Below, piece after piece: positions 22,693 through 30,324 of a stretch of DNA of 37,249 nt. Each line of letters starts with the position of its first letter. The stretch's first letter is position 1. The stretch comes from an uncultured delta proteobacterium. Its GTDB lineage: Bacteria; Myxococcota_A; Polyangia; Polyangiales; JADJMO01. The translations under genes and the position numbers were made by a program. The notes under the pieces were generated by a model. The model saw nothing but the letters and a program-made list of their open reading frames with translations, had not been told where the DNA came from and did no database searches. The stretch spans positions 1 to 37,249 of the forward strand of contig CAIXWQ010001339.1 of the NCBI GenBank assembly GCA_903923175.1, in the 5' to 3' direction.

Positions 22693-23919
22693 TCAGTTCA
22701 GCCAGATGAAGTAGCGGAGCTTGTGCTCGAGGCTCTCCTCGCCTCGCTCGATCTCCTGCGACATGCGCAAGAGGCGTCGCGGCAGCCCGGACGCCTTCAT
22801 GCGCGCGACGTAGGCCTCGCCGAAGAGGCTCTTCAAGGCGCCGTCCGGATCGCGATCGGCGTGATCGAGCGCGCGCTCCGACAGCGACAGGTCGCGCGGA
22901 TCGGAGAGCAGCCGGCCGACGTCGACGAAGCCGCTCGGCGTCACCTTCAGGTGCGCGCCCGAGAGCCGCACGAGCTCCGCGACGTCGAGCCCCTCGTTGC
23001 CGCGCACGAGGCTCCGCACGTCGGTGATCACCTCTCGCCAGGTCGCGTAGAGCGCCTCGTCGACCGGCATCGGCAGCGGGTGGCTCGCCTGCCGAGGGCT
23101 CGGGACCCACTCGCGATCGTCGTCGGTCTCCGCGAGGTACGCCTCGCGCGTACGATCGGCGTGGTCGAGCCCCTCGAGGAGGCGGCGCTTCGCGTCCCGC
23201 ACGCGCGAGGCGTCCTGCAGGTGCACGACGAGCTCGCCGCTTCGCCCGCCGCGCCCGCCGCGCGCGTCGATCACGAGCTCCTCGAAGCGATAGGCGAGCG
23301 CGAGATCGAGCGCGGCGCGCTGGAACGACACCATCGCGCGCGCCCAGTGGACGTCGCCGACGTCGAAGCGGAACGTCGGCGTCCTTCGCGCGTCGCCCTC
23401 GGGCAGCTCCTTGCCGTCGGCGCCTTGCTCGATCTGCAGCAGGCGCTCGTCGTGCGGCTCGATCGCGCCGCTCTGATCCCAGTCGACCTTCCAGCAGGCC
23501 ACGCAGAGCTCGAGCGCGAGCTCCGGCGCCTCGGCCGCGACGGCGAGATCCTCGTCGATGCGCGCGAGCGACTCCTCCGCCCGCTCCAGCTCGGCGCGCA
23601 GGCGCGGGCCGTCGAGATCGCGCCGCGCGCGGCCGCGGGCGAACAGCGCGCCGTACAGGTGCTGCGAGCTCTGGACGTAGCGCGCGATCGCGCGCACGAG
23701 GCGCGCGGTGGCGTTGCGGCCGTTGCGATCGATCGCCGCCGTCGATCGCGCCTCGGCGTCGGCGAAGCGGCCGGCGCGCAGATCGTCGGTCGCGGCGGTC
23801 GCCTCCTCGCGCTGCTTGGGAAGTGGCATCGAGCCGCCGCAGCCCGCGCCCGGCAGCGCGAGGGTCGCGAGGAGCACCATCACCGTCGCCGAGACCCGCG
23901 TGCGGAGTCGCCTCATCAT
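22693..23919 (-). CDS. lipoprotein with an EF-hand-like calcium loop, unknown function
   Basis: The 408-residue protein has a signal peptide ending in the lipobox L-P-G-A-G-C (Cys27). The body is mostly helical and rich in Arg, Glu and Asp. Residues 36-85 (A-T-D-D-L-R-A-G-R-F-A-D-A-E-A-R) read like a TPR-type helix pair. Residues 146-157 (D-W-D-Q-S-G-A-I-E-P-H-D) fit the EF-hand loop D-x-D-x-S/D-G-x-I with Asp at position 12. Two cysteines (139, 142) lie just before it. No family is recognised. ATG 23919 has a second ATG directly after it and no clear promoter box. It lies 120 bp downstream of the PFK-2 gene on the same strand. Confidence 0.75.
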   Translation of the reverse strand: MMRRLRTRVSATVMVLLATLALPGAGCGGSMPLPKQREEATAATDDLRAGRFADAEARSTAAIDRNGRNATARLVRAIARYVQSSQHLYGALFARGRARRDLDGPRLRAELERAEESLARIDEDLAVAAEAPELALELCVACWKVDWDQSGAIEPHDERLLQIEQGADGKELPEGDARRTPTFRFDVGDVHWARAMVSFQRAALDLALAYRFEELVIDARGGRGGRSGELVVHLQDASRVRDAKRRLLEGLDHADRTREAYLAETDDDREWVPSPRQASHPLPMPVDEALYATWREVITDVRSLVRGNEGLDVAELVRLSGAHLKVTPSGFVDVGRLLSDPRDLSLSERALDHADRDPDGALKSLFGEAYVARMKASGLPRRLLRMSQEIERGEESLEHKLRYFIWLN

Positions 23920-24039
23920 GCGAGGAGTGTGTCACGGGCGGGGCGCGCGGCGTTTCGCGCCCGAACGAATGCCTACGGAGCGTCGCGGCGGCGGCGCCGC
24001 GCGCTTCTCGTCTCGGCAGGCGCGCGCGCGCGCGAGCCG

Positions 24040-25317
24040 CTACGGGCTCGACATGAACTTGTGCGGCACGTCGACGCGTGGCCCGAGCGCGTGGCGGCGC
24101 TCCGTCGTCGCCGTCGGCCCCGATTGCAGCTCGATGACCGTGTGCAGCGGGATGTCGTGGAACGGAGAGGCCTCGGGCGCGAGCTCCATCAGGTAGCCGT
24201 AGAGGACGCGCGCGACGGCCTGGTGGCTCACCACGAAGAGCGGCGTGCGCAGGCGCTCGAGCTCCAGGATGACCGGCTCGAGCCGCTCGATCAGATCCTG
24301 GTACGACTCGCCGCGCGGGTAGCGGTAGCGGAACTTGTCGCGCGCGCGCGCCTCGGCCTCGGAGGCCATCGAGACTCGGACCTCGTCGTAGGTCATGCCG
24401 TCGCACACGCCGGCGTCGATCTCGTCGAGCGCGCGCCAGGCGACCTTCGTGGTCGGGAGCTCGCGCGCGGTCTCGATCGTGCGCCGGAGCGTGCTGGTCC
24501 AGACCGCGATCTCTCCGTGCGCGCGCGCCTGCTCGTCGTAGAAGCCGCGCAGGCGCTCGGCGTACTGCGCGCCGAGCCGCGTGATCGACGCGTCGCCGCC
24601 GATGCGGTGGTGCAGGTTCGACGTGCTCTGCCCGTGGCGCGTGAGCCAGATCGTGCGCGGCTGCGCGTGCACGTTCAGCAGGAAGTAGACGAGGCGCGAC
24701 GGCAGGTAGCCCTCGATGCGGTGGAGCACCACGTCGCGGCCGAGATCGATGATCTTGATGTAGCGGAGCGCGTCCTCGTCGATCGGCTCGTAGGCGCGCT
24801 CGTACAGCGAGAGGCGCGCGCGGAAATCGCGCACGGCCTCCTCCGGGTCCTCCCCCTCGTAGTCGGGGCTCTCGAGCTTGGTCGCGCGGACGTTGGCCTC
24901 GACGATCGCCGGATCGTTGCAGATCGACTCGACGAAGATGACCTGGTGCCCCTCGCCCTCGAAGCGGCTCGCGATCGTGGCGCGCCGCTCGCGCGTCGTG
25001 TTGGTCGCGTCGTAGATGGCGACCGTCCCCTCGCCGCGCAGCCACTCGCACGCGTCGACGAGCGCCTCCTCGGCGACCTGCGCGCGCGCGGCGCTCCCCT
25101 CGCCGTCGGCGGGATCGAAGAACGACGCGCGCTGCCCCGCCCCGAGCCGCACGCGCCGGTACTGCCCGACGTTGAAGACCGCCGGGCTCTGCCCGCTCCA
25201 CGACAGGTAGCGTGACAGCTTGCGCGCGAGGTACGTCTTGCCGCGGGCCGGGAGCCCGACCATCGCGATCGCGAGCTTCTGGCGCGAGAGCCCGGTGCTC
25301 GCCGGCGAGCGCATCAT
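24040..25317 (-). CDS. bifunctional 6-phosphofructo-2-kinase / fructose-2,6-bisphosphatase (eukaryote-like)
   Basis: The 425 residues span both halves of the animal and fungal PFKFB enzyme. Kinase half: P-loop GLPARGKT at 21-28, VFNVGQYRR at 47-55, FFDPADGEG at 66-74, DATNTTRERR at 103-112 and ESICNDP at 130-136. Phosphatase half (histidine-phosphatase fold): RHGQS with His228, R-R-T-I-E-T-A, Glu299 in DEIDAGVCDGMTYDE, YRYPRGESY and His365 in V-V-S-H-Q-A-V-A-R. All the catalytic positions I know of are kept, so both synthesis and hydrolysis of fructose-2,6-bisphosphate are predicted. The metabolite is a eukaryotic glycolysis regulator with no established bacterial role. TATGCT lies 8 nt before ATG 25317; a second ATG follows at once. 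Orientation is divergent to the Lgt-like gene. Confidence 0.93.
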   Translation of the reverse strand: MMRSPASTGLSRQKLAIAMVGLPARGKTYLARKLSRYLSWSGQSPAVFNVGQYRRVRLGAGQRASFFDPADGEGSAARAQVAEEALVDACEWLRGEGTVAIYDATNTTRERRATIASRFEGEGHQVIFVESICNDPAIVEANVRATKLESPDYEGEDPEEAVRDFRARLSLYERAYEPIDEDALRYIKIIDLGRDVVLHRIEGYLPSRLVYFLLNVHAQPRTIWLTRHGQSTSNLHHRIGGDASITRLGAQYAERLRGFYDEQARAHGEIAVWTSTLRRTIETARELPTTKVAWRALDEIDAGVCDGMTYDEVRVSMASEAEARARDKFRYRYPRGESYQDLIERLEPVILELERLRTPLFVVSHQAVARVLYGYLMELAPEASPFHDIPLHTVIELQSGPTATTERRHALGPRVDVPHKFMSSP

Positions 25318-25325
25318 CGACCGCC

Positions 25326-25331
25326 AGCATA
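25326..25331 (-). promoter_or_regulatory. TATGCT box, putative leaderless -10 for the PFK-2 gene
   Basis: On the minus strand TATGCT ends 8 nt before ATG 25317 and no ribosome site is visible. It forms a divergent pair with the TACGAT box at 25357-25362. Confidence 0.45.
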
Positions 25332-25356
25332 GCGGGCGCGCCCGCCGTTCCGCGAT

Positions 25357-25362
25357 TACGAT
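25357..25362 (+). promoter_or_regulatory. TACGAT box, putative leaderless -10 for the Lgt-like gene
   Basis: TACGAT ends 8 nt before ATG 25371 and no ribosome site is visible. Confidence 0.5.
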
Positions 25363-25370
25363 CCGCGGCG

Positions 25371-26231
25371 ATGCGCAGGACGGTGATCGCGCTGCTCGCG
25401 CGCTGGCTCGGCGACGCCGCTGGCTGGCTCGTCCCCGGCTACGCGGCGATGCTCGCGATCGGCGCGCTGCTCGGCTCGGTCGTGGTGGTCGAGGCGGCCG
25501 CGCGCGCGGGCTACGCGCGCCGGCGCTCGCTCGAGGTCCTGATGGTCGCGTACGTCGGCGGGCTGCTCGGCGCGGCGTGCGTCCCGCTCGGGCAGGCGAT
25601 CGCGCACGCGCTCGCCGACGGCCGCTTCGTCGCGCGCTCTGGGCTCGCGGCCTACGGCGGGCTGCTCGGCGGCACGCTCGCGTCGATGGCGATACTGCGC
25701 CGGCTGAGGCTCCCCGTGCTGCCGTTCCTCGACGCCGGCGCGCCGGCCCTCGGCCTCGGCTATTTCTTCGCGCGCCTCGGCTGCTTCCTCGCCGGCTGCG
25801 ACTACGGCCGGCCGACCGCCTCGGCCTTCGGCGTGCGCTTCCCGCAGGGGAGCGCCGCGTGGGTCGATCACGTCGAGCGCGGGCTCGTGCCGCCCGACGC
25901 GCGCGCCTCGCTGCCGGTGCACCCGACGCAGCTCTACCTCGCGTTCCTGGGGCTCGCGCTCTTCGTCGCGATCTCGCGCCTCCGCGCGCCGCCGTCGCCC
26001 GTGCCGCCCGTGTCCGCGCCCGCGCGCGACGGCGCGCGCATCAGCGCCTTCTTCGCCGCCTACGCGGTCGGGCGCTTCGCCCTCGAGTCGCTCCGCGGCG
26101 ACGCCTCGCGCGGCGCCATCGGTCCGCTCTCCACGTCACAGGCCATCGCCGTCGTGACGCTCGCGCTGCTCGGCGCCCTCTGGTCGGCGCGCCTGCTCCG
26201 CGTGATACGCTCGCGCGCGGCTCTCTCATGA
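25371..26231 (+). CDS. prolipoprotein diacylglyceryl transferase-like membrane protein (divergent Lgt)
   Basis: The protein has 286 residues with about seven hydrophobic segments. Lgt landmarks are G-G-L-L-G-G after the third helix, A-R-L-G-C-F-L-A-G-C-D-Y-G-R-P in the place of the R-x-G-N-F-x-N-G-E signature, H-P-T-Q-L-Y, and a late R-F-A-L-E-S-L-R. Lgt transfers diacylglycerol to the lipobox cysteine of prelipoproteins. The essential His of the E. coli F-H-G-G-L motif is Tyr here (A-Y-G-G-L), and Asn/Glu of the signature are Cys/Asp. It may therefore be a paralogue with another lipid or acceptor rather than the housekeeping enzyme. Its stop overlaps the next gene's start (ATGA). Confidence 0.78.
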   Translation: MRRTVIALLARWLGDAAGWLVPGYAAMLAIGALLGSVVVVEAAARAGYARRRSLEVLMVAYVGGLLGAACVPLGQAIAHALADGRFVARSGLAAYGGLLGGTLASMAILRRLRLPVLPFLDAGAPALGLGYFFARLGCFLAGCDYGRPTASAFGVRFPQGSAAWVDHVERGLVPPDARASLPVHPTQLYLAFLGLALFVAISRLRAPPSPVPPVSAPARDGARISAFFAAYAVGRFALESLRGDASRGAIGPLSTSQAIAVVTLALLGALWSARLLRVIRSRAALS

Positions 26232-26773
26232 ACGCCATGAACGCCGCGCCGCCGATCGACGTCCCCGCGCCTGCGCACGCGGCCTCGTGGGCGCTCACGC
26301 CGACGCGCCTCGTCTCGGCGTTCGCCGCGTTCTCGGCCCTCGTCGTCGTCGTGCTGTGGGGCGCGATCGCGATGCAGGGGCCGACCAACCCGTTCGGTCC
26401 GCCGCAGGGGGGCGGCTACGGCGCGCCGCCGGAGAACCCGTACGGCGGTCCGGCCCCGGGACCTCGCGAGGCGCCGCCGCCCGGGGAGCCCAGCGCCCCG
26501 CCGCCTGAGCCTCCGACGGGCTCGGGAGGCTCCGGCTCCTCGCTCTGCAGCGGCTCCGACTGCGATGCGTGCGGGCCGTGCGGAGAGGTCCTCGGCTCGA
26601 TCGCGTGCGATGGGCTCTGCGAGGTGCTCTCGCTCTGCGAGATCTTCTCGGCGTGCTCGCGCGCGCCCGCTCGCGTCGGCTTCGTGGGGCTCGCGCTCGC
26701 CGAGCTGCTCGCGCCGGTCGCCGTCCTCGCGGCGTGGCGCAAGCGTGAGCGTCGGCGCGAGGCGAGCGCGTGA
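26228..26773 (+). CDS. Pro-rich/Cys-cluster membrane protein, unknown function
   Basis: The protein has 181 residues. One hydrophobic segment (about 29-49) is followed by a long Gly/Pro-rich stretch (N-P-F-G-P-P-Q-G-G-G-Y-G). Nine cysteines come next within about 40 residues (C-S-G-S-D-C-D-A-C-G-P-C-G, then A-C-D-G-L-C, L-C-E and A-C-S). A second hydrophobic segment (about 150-171) and a basic tail K-R-E-R-R-R-E end the chain. Both ends are probably cytoplasmic with the Pro/Cys region outside. ATGA overlap with the Lgt-like gene implies cotranslation and perhaps a shared task. A second in-frame Met lies three residues later. No family is recognised. Confidence 0.62.
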   Translation: MNAMNAAPPIDVPAPAHAASWALTPTRLVSAFAAFSALVVVVLWGAIAMQGPTNPFGPPQGGGYGAPPENPYGGPAPGPREAPPPGEPSAPPPEPPTGSGGSGSSLCSGSDCDACGPCGEVLGSIACDGLCEVLSLCEIFSACSRAPARVGFVGLALAELLAPVAVLAAWRKRERRREASA

Positions 26774-26892
26774 GCGCCGCGTAGCCGTCGCGAAATCACC
26801 CGGTAACCTCGCGCGCGACCGTTCGGGACGCTCGCGCGATCGTCACGGTCGGGCCGCTCGCCAACGAGGGTGATCCCGGGCACGCTCCTTCG

Positions 26893-27834
26893 GTGGAATC
26901 ACGCTGGCTCGTGCTCGAGGGGGGAAGCAGCGCGGGGCCGCTGCACTACGTCGACTTCGGCGGCTCGGGGGCGCCCGTCGTCCTCGTGCACGGCCTCGGC
27001 GGGTCGCACGCGAACTGGGGCGCCGTCGGGGCGCGGCTCGCGCGTCACGCGCGCGTGCTCGCCGTCGATCTGGCCGGGTTCGGCCGCACGCCGCTCGCGG
27101 GGCGCAGCGCCTCGATCGAGGCCAACGCCGGGCTGCTGGCGGACTTCGTCGCGCGCGCGGCCGGGCCGGGCGCGACGCTGATCGGCAACTCGATGGGCGG
27201 GCTCCTCTGCGCGATGGTCGCGGGGCGCGCGCCGTCGCTGGTCGATCGCGCGGTGCTGGTGAACACCTCGCTGCCGCGCGTGGCCGGCGTCGCCATCGAT
27301 CGCGAGGTCGCCGGCAGCTTCGCGCTCTACGCCATCCCCGGCGTCGGCGAGGCGGTCATGAAGGCGCGCGCCGCGCGCCTGTCGCCGGAGGCGCTGGTGC
27401 GCGAGACGCTGCGCGTGTGCTGCGCGAACCCCGAGGCGGTCGCGGCCGACGTGCTGGAGGCCCACGACGCGATCGCGCGCGAGCGCCGCGCCATGCCGTG
27501 GGCGCACGCGGCGTTCCTCGAGGCCGCGCGCTCGATCCTCAAGCTCGTCTTCCGACCGAAGGCGTTCCACGCGATCCTCGAGCGGCTCGGCGCGCCCACG
27601 CTGCTCGTCCACGGCACCGCCGATCGCCTCGTGCCGATCGGCCAGGCGCGCGCGGCCTCGCAGCGCTACGGCTTCGCGCTCGAGGTGCTCGAGGGGATCG
27701 GCCACATCCCGCAGATCGAGTGCCCCGCGCGCTTCGTCGAGATCGTGCGGGATTTCCTGGAGGGGGACGCCGCCGTGCGCACCTCGCTCGCGCCCTCGGT
27801 GCGCGCCCGCGCCGCCGTCGTGCCGGAGGCATAG
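26893..27834 (+). CDS. alpha/beta hydrolase (first of three)
   Basis: The protein has 313 residues. The oxyanion region is V-L-V-H-G-L-G-G-S, the nucleophile elbow is G-N-S-M-G-G with Ser100, the acid is Asp244 in H-G-T-A-D-R-L-V-P, and the base is His271 in G-I-G-H-I-P-Q-I-E. An alpha-helical cap lies between about 130 and 225. The substrate is unknown; the G-N-S-M-G-G elbow is common in lipid- or ester-cleaving members. It has no signal peptide. The start is GTG with no clear ribosome site, and the frame stays open upstream, so the N-terminus is uncertain. It is followed by the secernin-like gene (61 bp gap). Confidence 0.82.
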   Translation: MESRWLVLEGGSSAGPLHYVDFGGSGAPVVLVHGLGGSHANWGAVGARLARHARVLAVDLAGFGRTPLAGRSASIEANAGLLADFVARAAGPGATLIGNSMGGLLCAMVAGRAPSLVDRAVLVNTSLPRVAGVAIDREVAGSFALYAIPGVGEAVMKARAARLSPEALVRETLRVCCANPEAVAADVLEAHDAIARERRAMPWAHAAFLEAARSILKLVFRPKAFHAILERLGAPTLLVHGTADRLVPIGQARAASQRYGFALEVLEGIGHIPQIECPARFVEIVRDFLEGDAAVRTSLAPSVRARAAVVPEA

Positions 27835-27880
27835 CGCGCGCGTTCGTCCGGCTGGCTTCGCGCGCCTGCGCCGCCGTTGA

Positions 27881-27886
27881 TACGCT
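27881..27886 (+). promoter_or_regulatory. TACGCT box, putative leaderless -10
   Basis: TACGCT ends 9 nt before ATG 27896. No ribosome site lies in the gap. Confidence 0.4.
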
Positions 27887-27895
27887 CGCTCGCGC

Positions 27896-29107
27896 ATGTG
27901 CGACACGCTCGTCGTCGTCCGCGAGGGCGAGGTGCTCTTCGCGAAGAGCTCCGATCGCGATCCCAACGAGGCCCAGCTCCTCGAGTGGGTGGCGCGGCGT
28001 CGACACCTCGAGGCGAAGGTGCGCTGCACGCACGTCGAGATCCCGCAGGTGCGCGAGACGCACGCGGTGCTGCTCTCGCGCCCCTACTGGACCTGGGGGG
28101 CGGAGATCGGCGCCAACGAGCACGGCGTGGTGTGCGGCAACGAGACCGTGTTCACGAGGCACCGCGTGCCGCGCGCGGGGCTCACGGGGATGGATCTCGT
28201 GCGCCTCGCGCTCGAGCGCGGCGAGACGGCGGCGCGGGCCGTCGCGGTGCTCACCGACCTGCTCGACGCGCACGCGCAAGGGGGGCGCTGCGGGCTCGAG
28301 GACCCGTCGTTCCGCTACTTCTCGAGCTTCCTCGTCGCCGACGCGCGCGGCGCGTTCGTGGTCGAGACGGCCGGGTGCAACTGGGAGGTCGAGCGGATCG
28401 CGCGCGGCGTACGCACCCTCTCCAACGCGCTCTCGATCCGCGGCTTCGCCGAGGCGCACACGCCAGGCCCGCGCGGCGCGCTCCTGACGTGGGCCGCCGA
28501 GGCGCGCGCGCGCGCCGCGCGATCGCGCTCCCTCGCCGAGCAGGCGCGGGGCCCTGGCGATCTGTTCCGGGCGCTGCGCGATCACGGCGACGGGAACGTG
28601 GCGCCGCGCTACGGGCCGCTCACCGGCGCCATGGGCGGCCTCTGCATGCACCCCGGCGGGCTCGCGGCAGGCCAGCAGACGCAGGGCTCCTGGGTCGCCG
28701 CGCTGCGGGAGACCGGCGCGCGGCACTGGGTCACCGCCACCGCGTCGCCCTGCACCGCCCTGTTCAAGCCGGTCGACGTGCTCGAGCCGCTCGATCTCGG
28801 CCCGGTCCCGACCGATCGCGCCGATCGCGCCGACCGCGCCTCGCTCTATTGGCGGCACGAGGCGCTGCAGCGCCGCGTCGCGCGCAATCCGCAGGCGTAC
28901 CTGCCGCTCTTCGCCGGCGAGCGCGACGATCTCGAGGCGCGCTGGCTCTCGGCGCCGCCGATCCCTCGCGAGGCGTTCGACGAAGGGGATCGCCGCCTCG
29001 CCGACTGGACGGCTCGGCTGCAGACCCTCGACGCGCGTGACACGCGCCCGCCGTGGGCTCGCCTGCACGCCCGGATCCGCGCTCGGAGGGCCGGAATTCC
29101 GGCCTGA
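27896..29107 (+). CDS. secernin-like peptidase (C69 family, Ntn hydrolase)
   Basis: The protein has 403 residues. It begins Met-Cys-Asp-Thr, so removal of Met exposes Cys2, the expected catalytic N-terminal nucleophile of C69/secernin enzymes. The next blocks are characteristic of secernins: F-A-K-S-S-D-R-D-P-N-E, C-T-H-V-E-I-P-Q-V, H-A-V-L-L-S-R-P-Y-W-T-W-G-A-E and G-A-N-E-H-G-V-V-C-G-N-E. The C-terminal 100 residues are Arg-rich and less conserved. Bacterial C69 members are dipeptidases; the role of secernins is poorly defined. There is no signal peptide. The fixed Met-Cys start makes ATG 27896 secure. Confidence 0.9.
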   Translation: MCDTLVVVREGEVLFAKSSDRDPNEAQLLEWVARRRHLEAKVRCTHVEIPQVRETHAVLLSRPYWTWGAEIGANEHGVVCGNETVFTRHRVPRAGLTGMDLVRLALERGETAARAVAVLTDLLDAHAQGGRCGLEDPSFRYFSSFLVADARGAFVVETAGCNWEVERIARGVRTLSNALSIRGFAEAHTPGPRGALLTWAAEARARAARSRSLAEQARGPGDLFRALRDHGDGNVAPRYGPLTGAMGGLCMHPGGLAAGQQTQGSWVAALRETGARHWVTATASPCTALFKPVDVLEPLDLGPVPTDRADRADRASLYWRHEALQRRVARNPQAYLPLFAGERDDLEARWLSAPPIPREAFDEGDRRLADWTARLQTLDARDTRPPWARLHARIRARRAGIPA

Positions 29108-29140
29108 TCGCCCGACCGGTCGCCGAGTTGACAAGGCGTA

Positions 29141-29164
29141 TCACGACGTGTCACGGTGGATCAC
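29141..29164. promoter_or_regulatory. three TCAC direct repeats at exact 10-bp spacing before a hydrolase gene
   Basis: TCAC occurs at 29141, 29151 and 29161, so all copies face the same side of the helix. The last one directly abuts ATG 29165. CACG-A-CGTG (29142-29150) is also a short dyad. A TTGACA lies just upstream (29128-29133) but has no matching -10. Possible activator or repressor site. Confidence 0.3.
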
Positions 29165-30310
29165 ATGGAAGCACGCACCGGGCTGATGCGCGTGGGTGAG
29201 AGCGACCTGCACTGGACCGAGCTCGGCGAGGGGCGGCCGCTCGTCCTCCTCCACGGCCTCTGCGATTCGCACCTGACGTGGAGCCGGCTCGCCCCGCGCC
29301 TCGCCGAGAGGCGCCGCGTACTGATGCTCGATCTCCCCGGCCACGGGCTCTCCGGGCGCCCGGACGCCAGCTACGCGCTCGACTGGCACGCGCGCACCGT
29401 GGCCGCGTGGCTCGACGCGCTCGGCCTCGACGAGATCGATCTCGTGGGGCACTCGTACGGCGGCGGCGTCGCGCAGTGGCTCGTGCTGCTGCGCCACGAT
29501 CGCATCCGGCGCCTCGGGCTGGTGGCCGCGGGCGGCCTCGGTCGCGAGGTCTCGCCAGAGCTGCGCGCGGCGGCGCTGACCGGCGCGCTGAACCACGCGG
29601 ATCCGGTGCTCGGCATCGGCACGCACTTCGGCTTCCACGCGGCGGGCGGCGATTTCGACGCGCGCGAGATGGCGATGCTGCGCTGGATGAACGGCAAGCC
29701 CGGCACCGGCCGCGCGTTCGCGCGCACCGTCGACGACGTCATCGACTGGCGCGGCCAGAAGCGCGGGCTGCTCGACCGCGTGCACGAGGTCGCCGCGCTC
29801 CCGCCGACCGCGCTGTTCTGGGGCGATCGCGATCGCGTCATCCCGGTCAAGCACGGCATCGAGACCGCCCGCGTGATGGAGGGGGCCACGCTCGTCCGCT
29901 ACTCGGGCGTCGGCCATTTCCCGCACCGGCAGCGCGCCGAGCACATGGCCCGCGCGCTCGGGGCGTTCATCGACGCCGACACGCTGCCGCGCCCGTTCGT
30001 GCGCCGCTGGCTCGCGGTGCCCGTCGAGGTGCGCCGCGTCGGCTGGCTCACGCGCGCGATCCGCGCGATCCGCGCGACCGGGCGCTCGCTGGCCCGCGCG
30101 CTGAAGCGCTCCTCCGCCGCGACGCGGCGCGCCCAGAAGCCGGAGGAGCACGCCGCGGCGCTCGCCGTCGCGGGCGTGGACACCGCGAACGAGGCCGCCG
30201 AAGCCGCCGAAGCCGCCGCCGAGGCCGCAGCCACGAACGACGCCGAAGGCGCCGCCGGAACCGACGCGGCCGTCCTCTCTGCGGCACCGGCTGAGCGCCA
30301 AGCCACGTAA
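29165..30310 (+). CDS. alpha/beta hydrolase with an Ala/Glu-rich C-terminal tail (second of three)
   Basis: The protein has 381 residues from ATG 29165. The oxyanion region is L-V-L-L-H-G-L-C-D-S-H, the nucleophile is Ser97 in G-H-S-Y-G-G-G, the acid is probably Asp223 in W-G-D-R-D-R-V-I-P, and the base is His251 in G-V-G-H-F-P-H. After the fold ends (about 275) comes a basic segment with an R-A-I-R-A-I-R-A-T repeat, then a tail of E-A-A-E-A-A-E-A-A-A-E repeats and a final Ala/Asp/Glu stretch. That tail is not part of the enzyme and may mediate membrane or protein contact. GGTGGA precedes the ATG by 4 nt; an in-frame GTG at 29156 is the alternative. Confidence 0.83.
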   Translation: MEARTGLMRVGESDLHWTELGEGRPLVLLHGLCDSHLTWSRLAPRLAERRRVLMLDLPGHGLSGRPDASYALDWHARTVAAWLDALGLDEIDLVGHSYGGGVAQWLVLLRHDRIRRLGLVAAGGLGREVSPELRAAALTGALNHADPVLGIGTHFGFHAAGGDFDAREMAMLRWMNGKPGTGRAFARTVDDVIDWRGQKRGLLDRVHEVAALPPTALFWGDRDRVIPVKHGIETARVMEGATLVRYSGVGHFPHRQRAEHMARALGAFIDADTLPRPFVRRWLAVPVEVRRVGWLTRAIRAIRATGRSLARALKRSSAATRRAQKPEEHAAALAVAGVDTANEAAEAAEAAAEAAATNDAEGAAGTDAAVLSAAPAERQAT

Positions 30311-30324
30311 CATCCCTGCGCGGC

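Noticed and set aside
26804-26809. TAACCT as a leaderless -10 for the hydrolase at 26893
   Set aside because: It lies over 80 nt upstream of the start, so it does not fit the 6-9 nt pattern. It could still be an ordinary promoter.
29128-29133. TTGACA as a sigma-70 promoter for the hydrolase at 29165
   Set aside because: A perfect -35 hexamer, but no -10-like hexamer lies 16-18 bp downstream (TCACGG at 17), so I do not call a promoter.
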